This document shows, piece by piece, positions 49,745-60,620 of a stretch of 64,000 nucleotides of DNA. Numbering within the stretch: the stretch's first letter is position 1; every line of letters begins with the position of its first letter. This DNA is from Torreya grandis (taxonomy: Eukaryota; Streptophyta; Pinopsida; Cupressales; Taxaceae). The position numbers and the translations under genes were made by a program. The stretch spans positions 1 through 64,000 of the forward strand of contig JARHVA010001174.1 of assembly GCA_037957365.1 (NCBI GenBank). The letters run 5' to 3'. A model generated the notes under the pieces. That model ran no database searches and was not told the origin of the DNA. It saw nothing but the letters and a program-made list of their open reading frames with translations.

Positions 49745-51360
49745 TAAGGGATGACCCCAGCTGACTAGGCTCACATAGAGGAGGTAGGGTTGGGATGTAT
49801 GAGACATTATCAACATGTGTCTCAAGATGCATCTATGGTCATAAAACTCATCAAGAGATGGGATCCCATTATGAACACCTTATTACCAACTGATGAGATG
49901 ACTATCTTGCTTGAGGATGTGCATAAGATCACTCAACTTCAACTTTGTGGCAATCTGATCTTTCATATAGAATGAGAGGATTAGGATGATCACATTGAGA
50001 TTTTGTACAAAGATGATAGTGATTAGGTTAGAAGGTATGCTATGGGGTTTAGGTATAGTGGTTTATATGGGAGGGCTCTAGGTGAGAGAATACTCATAAT
50101 CATGCTCATGATTTCCATTTCATGCTTTGTGCTCCCTGACTTGAATAGTGGGAGGTTCCCATACTTTTTAATGAGGGTGTTGGTTGAGCTATTGTTAGGG
50201 TAGACTATGTTTAGTTGGGTACCTATTCTAATTGTACATATATACAAGGACATATGGGGGTTTATGGCTCATAAGAGGTATGGCATTAGTGTCACCCTAG
50301 TTCTACATTATTAGGCCTATGAGCACATCTAGGTGTTGAGGCCAGTGGGGTTATTATGGGTAAGGTACATAAAAAGAGTTCCCCATTGAGTTCATGTGAT
50401 GGAGGGATGATTTTGTTGCATCAAGTGTAGGAGGTGATAAACATGATGTGGAGTGGTTCAGGGGTGCATTGGGTACACTATTGATGGGAGACATCACGTG
50501 GAGGCCTTATGTCTAGTTTCTAGTATGGCCTAGCTATAGGAGGTATGCACTCTCCCTTTAGAGCTATACATGGATACTCAATAGGCAAGATGGAGAGGTG
50601 GAGAAAATCCCATTTGAGAGGGTAAGGATGCAATTTATCGTGATATAAGGTATTCTAGGACCATTCCCTAGGTATAAGTGAGAAAACTCTGATATGTTAT
50701 TACCAGAGCCACATCTTATGCCTACATTGATATATTATGAGGAACTACTAGCTAGGGCACATATAGATGATGTTAGGTTTATGGATGGGTAGATGGCATG
50801 GTACTAACATATATATGTAGCTACAAACATTGACAAGGATGATGGAGGTGGGAGGCTAATGGCTATGGATCTAGCTAGCCCTGATGGATAGGTAAAAATG
50901 ATGTTAGTCATTGCACAAGCATAGGTACATGTACTATATGGGTAGGTGGACACCTTATAGGGTTAGATTGCTACACTATAGGGTTAGGTGGCCACTCTAA
51001 AAAGTGATAGGGACAAAGCATGGTCTTCACTTGCTATGGTTACATAAGAGAGGGACTCTTTAAGGTAGAGAGGAAGAGAAAAAGTAGAACTAGTAGGACC
51101 ACCTGATACCATCCCCATGGCATGATACCTAGCTACCATGGAGGAGATATAGTACTATGAGGCCATAGTTTTGATAGGGTCCATAAGAGCCTTGATGGGT
51201 CAAGTATAGAGACAACTTGGTAGGTGGTTATGGTGTAGTGACTCCTTGGTAGTGGGTAGTGTCTGTAGCTAGACATATAGGGATAATTAGGGGATTAGTA
51301 GGTATAATAGGTGGGCAATCACCAGAATCTAATGGTGCTCAAGGAGGTAATGGTGCCCCT
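49745..51360 (+). pseudogene. Plant mobile domain (PMD) remnant, plus strand
   Basis: The frame at 49790-49975 reads IKRWDPIMNTLLPTDEMTIL, then LEDVHKITQLQL and GNLI. This matches the PMD pattern (a Leu/Ile-x-x-x-Trp-x-Pro helix, then T-x-x-x-x-E-M-T-(I/P)-T-L-E-D-V). Later pieces also fit: SGRFPYFLMRVLVELLL near 50150, a WVPILIVHIYKDIW segment near 50220-50260, and HKRYGISVTLVLHY-stop-AYEH near 50275-50325, which corresponds to the LW-AYEHI part of the domain. A tail follows (RMQFI, GPFPRY, then acidic and Gly-rich text to about 51360). Several stops are present. The frame is antisense to the surrounding minus-strand gypsy element, between its integrase and its 3' purine tract. Confidence 0.68.
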
Positions 51361-51493
51361 AGGGAATATATAAGGTATAACTAAATTTATATATATATTT
51401 TTTATGTTGGCCTATGAGCCAATGTAGTGAGATTTACATTTTGAGAGAGAGACATGTCTATCTACTTGTACACATTATGTTATTTTACTCATG

Positions 51494-51522
<29 letters not shown>
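51494..51522. repeat. (TA)n microsatellite
   Basis: About 29 bp of TA just right of the PMD remnant. Confidence 0.9.
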
Positions 51523-51524
<2 letters not shown>

Positions 51525-51539
51525 TATTATTTTTTCTCA

Positions 51540-51920
51540 TGTTCATGGTTTAGATTTATGGTTTGATGTTGATGTTTAATGCTTATGGGGTGATGTTTAT
51601 ATTACTATGGATCATGCTTATGTTGTTGGATGTTAGACACTAATATATGCTTAACTAGGCATGAGATGGTTTTGATATATGATTATGCTTATGACATGCT
51701 AAGTTCTAATGAGTAGATGCTTCATTATTTGGATTTAATTATTTTAGACATGTGGTGGAAAATGGTTAATTTTTTAAATGCTTATGGATGCCATGGTTTT
51801 ATTATGCTCATCATGGTTATGATTATGATTAGGGTTATGGTTATGTTTGTGATTATGATGTTGCTTATGACACATGGATATGCCTGTTATGATTATGGTT
51901 ATTGTTATCTTGCTTAAGGT
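51540..51920. repeat. ttatga/ttatgg low-complexity tract
   Basis: Dense cryptically simple sequence built from ttatga, ttatgg and gatgtt hexamers; strongest at 51800-51915. The 66-codon frame within it (Met-rich) is a by-product of the composition. Confidence 0.6.
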
Positions 51921-53015
51921 AAAGCACATGAGGTGAGGTAACTAACAACACTATATGGGAAAATAAAGAATATAATCAAGATACAAATGCCTTAATGAAA
52001 ATATCAACTAGTCATGATAGGATAAAAAGAGGACATGATGCTCCTTCTTTGACAATGACCAAAACTAAACTGAAGTTAGATTGGCTTAATGAACATAATC
52101 CCTTAGAATGCTTCACATTAGAATTCATTGGTTTGGAAAAATGTGTCTTGGCCACATAATGTTAAGAAATCTCAAAAATACCTTGATTATATTTATAAAG
52201 GGAAGGCAAATGAAAAATAAAACCTTATTGTGAGACTAACTTGCACCTTCTATAGGTGCCCAAAGAGTTAGTATAAATAAGTCTATGACAAACTATGTAG
52301 GTTGATTGATGTGATACGTCTACTTGTGAAAGCCAATTATGGTTCCACATTATTATGTTGTTTGAGAGCTAATTTTGGATTTCAAGATTAGTTTAATTTT
52401 ATTATGATTTTGATAATGGATCTTTTATTTTGTTGCTATATATGGGAAGCTGATCAATGTGAGAAGCTTCCAAGAAATTGCTATGATTTTGACAAATGCT
52501 TACTTATCCATCCTTCAAAGGAATGGTATAAGTTTATGTGATTTGTTTAATGCTTTTGATAGCTATCTTTCAAGGGAGTAGTCTACCAAATATTTATCAA
52601 TTTCAAATATTCTTATGTAGCTATCCTTTGAGGGAGCAGTCTACGAATGCTAGGAATGACCCATGATTGATAATGATAGAAATTTTGTACTTTTTATTTC
52701 TTTGATTTTGCTTGACATAGAGTTTCTTAGGCCAGCTTAGTGGTTCACCTTTATGGAGGAAAAACTAAAATCACAAGAAGGTTGATTAGGTGTAAATAGG
52801 TTAGGTGAAAATGATTATGGAGATCCATCTTGTGAAGGGGTGGAAAGTAACATGAGAACCATGCCATGGGAAGATCCATGCACCCATTATTCAATATTAG
52901 GCTATGATTGTGATGGATAATCACATGATTTGGTTTTAATTAGTTAACCCTAAAAAATGGAGAAAAAACTTGGGTGGATAACAAGGGATGAGCTTAAGTT
53001 AAACAAAAGGTGAAC
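51921..53015. other. 3' untranslated part of gypsy; short tandem repeat
   Basis: No gene. A block of the type tagctatc(t/c)ttt(c/g)a(a/g)gg, then gag(t/c)agtctac, occurs at about 52559 and again at about 52617 (58-bp offset). Otherwise non-coding, lying between the end of integrase and the PMD remnant. Confidence 0.4.
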
Positions 53016-54150
53016 TTGATCCTTATTAAAAAAATAATGGACATAGATGTGAAGTATTGAGGGGCTTAGGTTCTAAGTGGCCATCAAGATAATCCAACTA
53101 GTAATCTCTTGATACATACTTGTGGGTTATGATGTAAGGTCCAAGATAATTAAAAGCAAACTTGCCTTGCTTGTTTTTCTCCATATTAGTGACATGCTGA
53201 TTTTCCTTTAGGATGAGGTCTTCAATGTTGAATTATCAAACTTTAAGGTGTTTTTTATAGGCATGCTTGATGTGCTCTTGATAGAAGTGGAGATGGGTAA
53301 GCAATGATAAATGATGTTCATTAAGTATCACTATTTTTTCTAAGTGGTGCCGATGGTAATCATCCTAAAAAATAAGCTCTTGCAAAGATATGTGAAGAGA
53401 AGGTATTTAGACTTCAAGAGGAAAGATGACCTCTACTCCAAATATGAGGTCAAATAAGTTATCACCCATAGGGGCTCTAATGCTAGTATGATATGCCCAT
53501 AAGTCAAAGGGAATATGCAAATGCCAATCCCAACCAAATGTATTGACCATTTTAGTTAGCATGTTATTAAAAGTTTTGTTAGAGGCCTAAAAAATATCTA
53601 TTCAATTGAGGGTGATAGGGTGAGGAGAAGATTAATTTAATTCTAAATTCATCACTTAGACCCTAGAGTTGTTTATTCTTAAAGGATTTACCATTGTTGG
53701 TGATAATCTTATGAGGAACACCGAAGCAAATAAAGTCAATAATCTTTTTCACTTTGGTTGAGACTAGAGGAATATCCTTGATCCACTTGGTAAAATATTT
53801 GGTCATGGTAATAATAGAGTGGTGTTGTTGTGAGGAATGGGGATTAATTTCACTAATGATGTCTAGACCCCATTATGAAATGGGCAAAAAATTAGAAGAA
53901 ACGTGAAGACTATGGCTATGCACATGATGTAAATTGGCATGTTGTTGACATTTAACACACTTTTTGACATAATCATAACAGTTTTGGTTAAGGGTAGGCC
54001 AATAGTAGTCAAGGTTAAGGATGAATTTAGCTAAAATGAGGCCACTAAATTATCCCCCATATACACCATTGTACATTTCCTAGATAGCATGAGAGGCTTC
54101 ATGACTACATAGGCAATAGAAGAGGGGGCCATTAAAGCCATATTTATAAA
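53016..54150 (-). pseudogene. Minus-strand gypsy integrase (Tat-type)
   Basis: Minus-strand reading from about 54150. The zinc-binding part is HEASHAI (54095), then YYWPTL and CVKCQQHANLHH (about 53950), giving the His-His-Cys-Cys arrangement. The core shows IPIPHNNTTLL where the WG-D-x-(I/V)-G-x-I-x-P start is expected (about 53850), then LSPTMVNPLRINNS (about 53690), in place of a (P/H)-x-x-(I/L)-(V/I)-(S/T)-D-N-G-x-x-(F/Y)-x-(N/S) block, so the second Asp is lost. The C-terminal region reads KFAFNYLGPYIITHKYVSRDY and ends near 53030. The direction agrees with the RT and gag to its right. Confidence 0.75.
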
Positions 54151-54389
54151 TAATTCATCCTATTATGGTATAACATGAGGTACTCTAGATAAACACTATT
54201 TGAGAATTCCTAGAGAGGCCCAAAGGAACTATGCCAATGTTAAGATATTCAAAGGTCTGTTGATACCAAAGGTCAGGTTGGGTCTCCTCAACATTAAAAA
54301 TGGTGGGAGAATCTAGTTTGATATAGGAAGGCTATGTTAGTAAATGGATAATGGAAAATAATTTAGATTTGGAAGGTAAAAATTGTATA

Positions 54390-54790
54390 TAAGAGGTAAG
54401 GGAAGCCATGGTGTCAGCAAACTTATTGGTAGATTATGGGTTTATTTGGATGTGATAGTGTTCAAACGATGCTGAGAGTTCATCAACTAGTTGCTTGTAC
54501 TATTGTAAAACATCATTATTACATTGGTAAGAGCCATTGATTTGATTGACCACAAGTTAGGAGTCACCAAAGATGTTTATTATTTTGACTCTTAGGGCTA
54601 AGGTAATTTGAAGATCTATCCTTAAGGCTTTGTACTTAGCCATATTATTGGTACATTAAAAATCAAGCTTAAAAGACAAAGGAAATGGTTCACCATTAAA
54701 GGGGATAAGGATGATACTAGTTTGCCCACCCCACTAAAATTTTGATCTATTAAATAACATGGTGACTTTATAGGTGAAATCCACTTGAAA
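54390..54790 (-). pseudogene. Second RNase H domain (aRNH-type)
   Basis: Minus strand: MLFNRSKF-stop-WGGQTSIIL (the usual Y/F-D-G-S-K..G-G-G-A-G-(V/I) start, with the first catalytic Asp changed to Asn), then IPFNGEPFPLSFKLDF, CTNNMAKYKALRIDLQITLA (with Glu of NMAEYEA changed to Lys), INIFGDS-stop-LVVNQINGSYQC and YKQLVDELSASFEHYHIQ. This is a complete second RNase H module of the type acquired by the Tat lineage of Ty3/gypsy. Its presence after a first RNase H identifies the lineage. Confidence 0.8.
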
Positions 54791-54819
54791 AAGGGTCATT
54801 TTGGACTCATCAGGGAACT

Positions 54820-55225
54820 TGAGAGGAGGAGGTTGGTTTTATGCTAGAAGTGCTTTAGCTAATTGGTCGATTATGAATTTCCCCTTAATTGAATTTTGTT
54901 GAAGGAAATCAAGATAAAACTCTACTATGAGCATGAACCACTTGGTCATACACTAGTTTTGGTATGGCTTTGAGTGCATGTAATTGAGTGGGTTAGTGTT
55001 GGTTATGACGTAAGTTTTATGGTTAAGAAGGTAGTGGTAGAGTTTGGTGTCCATGAAGACTAAAGCCAAACAAAGTTTATTAGTATGGGTATACTAAGTC
55101 TCATACTATACAATCATTTGACTAATATAGTAGATGGCTTGCTCTTTATGTTGCTCATCTCGATGAGCCAACATTACCCTTAGGGAATGGTTAGTGGAAG
55201 ATATATAAAGGTATAAAGGTTTGTT
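54820..55225 (-). pseudogene. First RNase H domain (RT-linked)
   Basis: Minus strand: LFLYLSISSTNHSLRVMLAH followed by RDEQHKEQAIYYISQMIV, ALVFMDTKLYHYLLNHKTYV, ITNTNPLNY, then a linker IKGKFIIDQLAKAL. This is the ordinary gypsy RNase H (LYLYL-(A/S)-(V/I)-S...VL-x-(R/Q)-x-(D/E)...Q-x-x-(I/V)-YY-(I/V)-S). It is inactive because of stops and altered acidic residues. It directly follows the RT thumb. Confidence 0.8.
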
Positions 55226-56100
55226 ATCCTTGGGGGGGTAAGGATAGGTGGTGACAAAAGGTATTTTTTGAGAGAATCAAAGGCCTTTTGACAATCATTA
55301 TTCCACTTGAAAGAGACATCCTTCTTTAGAAGGTGGTGGAAAGGCTAACATTGATTTGAAAGCTAGGAGATAAATCTATGAATGGATTGAAACTTCCCTT
55401 GTAAGATAAAAAGTTGATTAAGGTTGAAAAGAGGAAGTATGTCTAGGATTAATTTGATCTTGGTGGGATTAACTTTGATTCTACAAAGGGATATAATGAA
55501 ACAAAGAAGCTTTCCTGACAAGACCCCAAAAATGCACTTCTTGGGGTTAAGACAGACATAATAGTGGATAAGGCATTCAAATATGATCTTGAGAATGACT
55601 AATGATCCTTTCAAAGTTTGGATATTCTAAGAAGGTCATCCACAGAGTCCTTTACAATCTTATAGTTGAGGCCATAAAAGATGTAGGTTATGGCACATTG
55701 GTAGGTTACACCAGCATTCTTTAGTCTAAAAGGTATGACCTAATAGCAAAAGGTTCCCCATAGGGTGGTAAAGGTGGTTTTATATTGATCTTAAGGGGAA
55801 ATCAAGATCTAATTATATCTTGAGAATCCATCTATGAGAGATAACATCTCATGGATGGCTATAATATTAATTAGCTAGTTGATGCTTGGTAGAGGAAAGT
55901 CATCTTTGGGGTAGGTGAGGTTGAGGTCATGAAAGTCCACAAAAATTTGTATTCCCATATGGCTTTGGTGATAGGTACAACATTTGAGACCAATTGGGGG
56001 TAATCAATGGGTTGAATGAAGTTGATAGATAGAAGATGATGAAGCTCCTCTTTGATGAGAAGGGCTATGTAAGGATTCATGCAACAGAGATTTTACTTGA
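55226..56100 (-). pseudogene. Minus-strand gypsy reverse transcriptase
   Basis: Starts MNPYIALLIKEELHHLLSIN at 56080, then FIQPIDYPQLVSNVVPITKA (usually (I/V)-x-x-(I/V)-x-YP-x-W-(V/L)-(S/A)-N-(I/V)-VPV-x-K) and the acidic-to-apolar changed WTFMTSTSPTPKMTF. The catalytic box at about 55635-55650 reads KDSVDDLL, with Tyr of YVDD changed to Ser. The open part 55614-55363 holds LNPKKCIFGVLSGKLLCFII and VNPTKIKLILDI, the conserved connection region. The order and strand fit the gag-pol series. Confidence 0.85.
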
Positions 56101-57240
56101 CAAGTTTGGTGTCATAGTGGGTGGCTATGTTATAGGTAGTAATGGTAAGGTCGATCCTAGGCATATCACTATAAGACCAAGCAAAGGCTATGTTGTGGTC
56201 TTAGAGGAAGGAGGGTAAATCCCAAAGTTACTCAACATTCAATGACTACCCAAGTTTGATAATGTGGGGGTTTTATAGAATGCCAAAGTTAATATCCATG
56301 GTGGATTCATTTAACATGGTTAAGGTCTTGAGAGGAATGAATTTATGGATTAAAGAATCTGGGGTACCAAGATAGGTGATAATAGAATCATCATCCTAGC
56401 ATTAAATAATGTTAATGGTAGGAAAGTCATCCCCTATCATCTTAGGATGGATCAAAGGGATGGTTACGGTCACCCCCTCCTTTTGATAAGTCAAGGGCCC
56501 TAGGCTGATCATATTGATAAAAAAAAGTTAGGTGGGATGATGTCATCATCCTCACACATAGGCAATGGAGAGGTCAGTGAGAAAGGGGTATCTTCCTCAA
56601 TAATGGTAATGGAAGGTGGTTTGGGTTGCTTATTTTTGTGTAAGATGAAATCAAGGCTATGTTTCCCATGAGACTTCCAAGTTTCAATGGTGACTAGCTC
56701 ATGTGGGCCATGCTCATATTGCCTAAGACCAAATCCTTTTCAAGTACACTTGTGGAGGTATATTTTAGCAAAACTTAGCTTATCTAGGTAGGAGAAGCTA
56801 GAGGTAAATGGTCAAGGTGATGAAGAGGTGGTATAAGCATCGAGAGGCTTATTAATTCCCCCATAAATGAAATGGGATTGATGATGGGGAGGTCTAAATG
56901 GAAGAATGGTTTTAAAATTAGTGTCATACCCAAGTTAGTGGTGAAGTTTCCCATACTCTTGGGGAGTAGGGAGAGCATCAAGAGCAAGGAGGTGATACTC
57001 CCCTAGTGAAAGGTGATGGAACATTGATTTTAAAAGGTCCATAGTAGGGATTTGGTTTGAAGGGATAGAGGAACTAGTTGATGCCTCATCGATGGAAGGG
57101 GATGTGATATCTACTTTGGTGGTTGAAGATTGGGTTTTAGATATTAAGGGTTGTTGGATGGGGGTATGAGGACATCATTGGGGTGATAGGTCATGTTTCA
57201 TGTTGAGAAAGGACTCAAATAAGCTTGGATGGTGATAACC
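56101..57240 (-). pseudogene. Protease-RT linker of minus-strand gypsy
   Basis: Minus-strand text is continuous with pol but weakly conserved: LIHPKMIGDDFPTINII near 56450-56400, KTLTMLNESTMDINFGIL near 56330-56280, and IAFAWSYSDMPRIDL near 56190-56150 (the D-(V/I)-FAW-(S/T)-Y-x-DMPG-(I/L) motif that precedes Tat-type RT). An open piece (56987-56784) contains LLPKSMGNFTTNLGM, resembling the spacer LGYG/NLG region seen in this lineage. No other domain is recognised. Confidence 0.65.
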
Positions 57241-57660
57241 TATCCTTCATGCTCAAACTTAATGCGATAATGTAGGGTAGAGGGGATGCAACCCATGGAA
57301 TAGATCCAAGGTCATCCTAGTAAAACATTGTATTTGAATTCACCTTCCACTACATATAAAAGTATAAGGAGTGTGCAAGGTCCCACATGGACATGAAGGA
57401 CAACCATTCCTAGGGTGGTGGTCATGGTATCATTAAAATAATGAAGGATAAACAAGGTTTCAGACATGACATTATCTAAAAGGTTGAGTTGGTTATAAGC
57501 ATGGGAAGAGATAATGTTAATGGTAGCTCCCCCATCAATCATGACCTGTTTAACATAGGTTTGGTTGATGTATGTGGTAATAAAGAAAGGGGGATCTAGG
57601 TCCTCAAGATAGATGGAAGGTATCTCTGAATCCTTAAAGGTAATAAGGTTGGAGATTTGA
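57241..57660 (-). pseudogene. Minus-strand gypsy aspartic protease
   Basis: Open frame 57542-57312 begins MIDGGATINIISSHAYNQLN, carrying the Tat/Athila form of the active site (I/V-D-G-G-(A/S)). After it come LHYFNDTMTTTLGMVVLHVH, and FKYNVLLG-stop-PWIYSM near 57310-57280, equivalent to Y-x-x-LLGR-x-W(I/L)-x-x. Upstream on the minus strand are PPFFITTYINQTYVKQVMI, the typical lead-in strand. The segment is unusually well kept, with a single stop at the Arg of LLGR. Confidence 0.82.
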
Positions 57661-60620
57661 AGGGTGCCAACAAAGGCTGCTAGAGGTTGAGGGTCTTTGG
57701 GTTGGACCTTAATGGATTAAAAAGCCTCTATTAGTGCTTGGAAGTGATGGGGAGAGGTATACATCAACTCATACAATCTCATATTTCCTAGGGTATGATG
57801 AAGTTTCTTGAGGATAACTCTCCTAATTGATTATGAGGGATTAGGGTGAGAGGCACCTAAGATGGATATCTTGGGTTTGGTTGAATATGGAGATGGTTGG
57901 GTTTGAGTTATTTTGGAGGTTGAAGAGGGATACATCCAAGGAATGGAAAAATTATCCTTCCCCTTATCTTTTTACTATGATTTTATGACCACATTGATAG
58001 TATGGATATAAGGAAAGGTTGAGTTAGGAGATTGGTCAAACTCAGCTTCATTTTGAAGTGAGACTGGAAGAGTGGGTAAGTGTTAGGTAGGTATGGTTAT
58101 TGGTGGGGTTGTTATAGGGCTCATGGGAGGGTTTTATATTAATATATCATCCTCATCATAAATTTAGTGGATAATGGTTTGGAGAGATTTACAGTTCTCC
58201 ATATCATGGTATAGTGTCTTATGATTAGAACACACTTGGTGGTCATTGTAACAAATAGGTTTTGAAGCTAGAGGGTTAAAAGGTCTGATGGGAGGTAAGG
58301 ATAAATAAGAGTTTTATAATAAACTATGGATAATGGTTGAGTAGGACTCAACTAAAGGTCTTAAAGGTGTAGTGGTCTTGGTTTTGGTGGTTGGGGTAGA
58401 AGGCCATTTGGAAATAGTTTTGGATGTAGGTGTTTTGAGTAGGGTGGTATACCTAGTTGATGGATTTGGTTTAGGCAAAGAGGTTGATGAGATAGGGGTG
58501 GAGGATCACAAGGTACGTAGCATATGTATTAATAGTGTGGTGAAGAGAGGTGCATTAGAAAGCAACTATGAAGGTGTAACCAAAAGAGGTGGTGGGGTCT
58601 TGATAGAGACAATTGGATTCCTACCCAAGGTAGAGGGATGAGGTCCCAAAAGGGAAAGCAAGGTTGAGGGAGGTAAAATTTAGGTTTTCAATACTTTGGG
58701 TGGTTTTATCTCTTTAGTATTTTTGGTTTGGCATTTGGTTTCTAGTTTTGGAGATGCAAGCTCCACCTTCATAGATGGGTGACTAAGACTTGGTGTAGGG
58801 AAGGTACTAAGGTTCTTGATTGGTTAGATCTGTTTGGTTTGAGAATGTGGTTTGGTCACTTAGGATTTAGGTGCTTTGGGTGGCTAAAGGATTGGTAAAG
58901 GTTATGATTTTTTTGGTTGATAGGGTAAGAGTTTGAATATCAAAGGTGGTAGGTTGGTATGCTAAAGGTATGGTTAGAGGCTTTTGCTTGGTGATATAAG
59001 GTATCCCTAATTACTACCAAAAGGTGGTCAATCCATGTTAGGGTTGGAGATAAATTCCAATTTTTACAATAACCAAGAGAATAGTTTGTAGGTTAGTTTT
59101 ATTCCTTGAATAGTGGACCTAAAAGATAAGCCCACATGTTAAGACACAGGGATGGTAACCTTGTCCTCTTCCTCAATCAAAGGATGCAAGTTTGAGATAG
59201 GTCGCTCCTTAGTAGGAGTATACAAGGGGATTTCCTCCTTGAGAATGATTTTCAAAAGGGGAGTAAGCTGATCAATAGTTGAAGGTAAAGATAGGGTGGT
59301 GATGGTTGGGTGTTCTAGTATATTAACTAAAAAAGTGGTTAAGGAATTCACTACCTCAATAATTGGAGGGGGAGGATATGGTATTTCCTTGGTTTGGGTT
59401 TCTAAAATAGGAGAAGGTAACTCTACTACCTCAAAAAATGGAGAGGGTGAGGAACCAATAGTTTGGTCAGTAGGTTATTTAGCAGTGAGTGTGTTAAGAA
59501 CCATGTTAATAGTATGGGCATCATGAGAACATTTAATCATGTTGTTCTCAATCTTAGTAAGAACATGGTTTGGTAAGGGCTACTTGAATATATCAAGGTC
59601 TTAGTTTGATGGTGCATTAGGGTTGTCTAATGTAAGATCCCCCTTATCAATGAGGGATTAAACAAGGATCTTAAAGGTATTGTACCTACTAAAGTCATGA
59701 CCTATTACTTGGTGGAAGGCACACAGATCATTCTCATTTTACCAACTAGGTGCAAAATAAGAAGAGTAAAATTTCTGGGGTGGTTTGATAGGAGGAAGTT
59801 GAATGATATTTACTTTCAATAAATTCTCCAAGATTGAATCATAAGATTCTCTGAGTAGAGTGAATCATTTTTAGTTGTTATGATTTTGATGCTTCATGTT
59901 CTGCTTTAAAAAACTAGAGGAATTTGTTTGGTTGATGGATGGTGGAGGAGCAACTTTAAGGATAACTAAATTCATGGTTCCCTTTCCCTTGGTATTGGTA
60001 TTGGATTAGTTGCTTGAATTGGAGGAAGAGGCCTCATTGGTTTTATAGGTGGAGTTTTTGTTCTTCAATTTTAGCTTTCATTCATCAATGGCTATGTTCT
60101 CTAACTTATGCACCATGGTAAAAGCTTCATCAAAGTTGTGGAAGCTTTAGACACGTAGTGTAAAATAGATATGCTTGGCACATGCCCTAATAAAGAGATC
60201 TATGAGTTCAAGTTGAGGCAAGGAAAAGGAGAGTTGGTTAATTAGGCTCCTCTAACAAGCCAAAAAATTAGTAATGGATTCATCCTCAAACTACCAAATA
60301 GAGTAGAGGTCGGTGATAGAAAATTTATTGGAAATATTAATAGAAAAATGATCCAAGAAGGTTTGAGCTAGTTAGGTGAAGGATAAAAGGGAGTGCTTGG
60401 GTATGGCACTATAACAATCTAATGACAAACTAGTTAAGGACATAGGGAAGGTATAAAAAAGGAGGTAATCATCATAGGTAATCAGATAAAAAGCATGCCT
60501 AAATTCCCTAAGGTGTTGTTGATAGATACCAAAATCACTTCTCAAACATTCACTTATGATTGTATCAATGAATCCATTCATGCTTTATTATACCCTTTCT
60601 AGTTCTGCAATCTTCTTTTC
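57661..60620 (-). pseudogene. Minus-strand gypsy gag
   Basis: Begins near MNGFIDTIISECL (60581). The capsid-like part holds LFIRACAKHIYFTLRV and FHNFDEAFTMVHKLENIAID (about 60150-60080). A first finger relic, CAFHQVIGHDFSRY (about 59727), has C-x2-H-x4-H with the last Cys changed to Tyr. A second, CSNHKTLYHDMENC (about 58235-58195), keeps C-x2-H-x4-H-x4-C. Between them runs a very long Pro/Ser/Thr-rich linker (PPPPIIEVV, STPISSTSLPKPNPS). Two fingers and this long linker make the protein larger than a usual gag; it may include a fused extra region. Several stops are present. Confidence 0.65.

Noticed and set aside
58372..58641. 89-codon plus-strand Val/Gly-rich frame
   Set aside because: Antisense of the Pro/Ser/Thr-rich gag linker on the minus strand.
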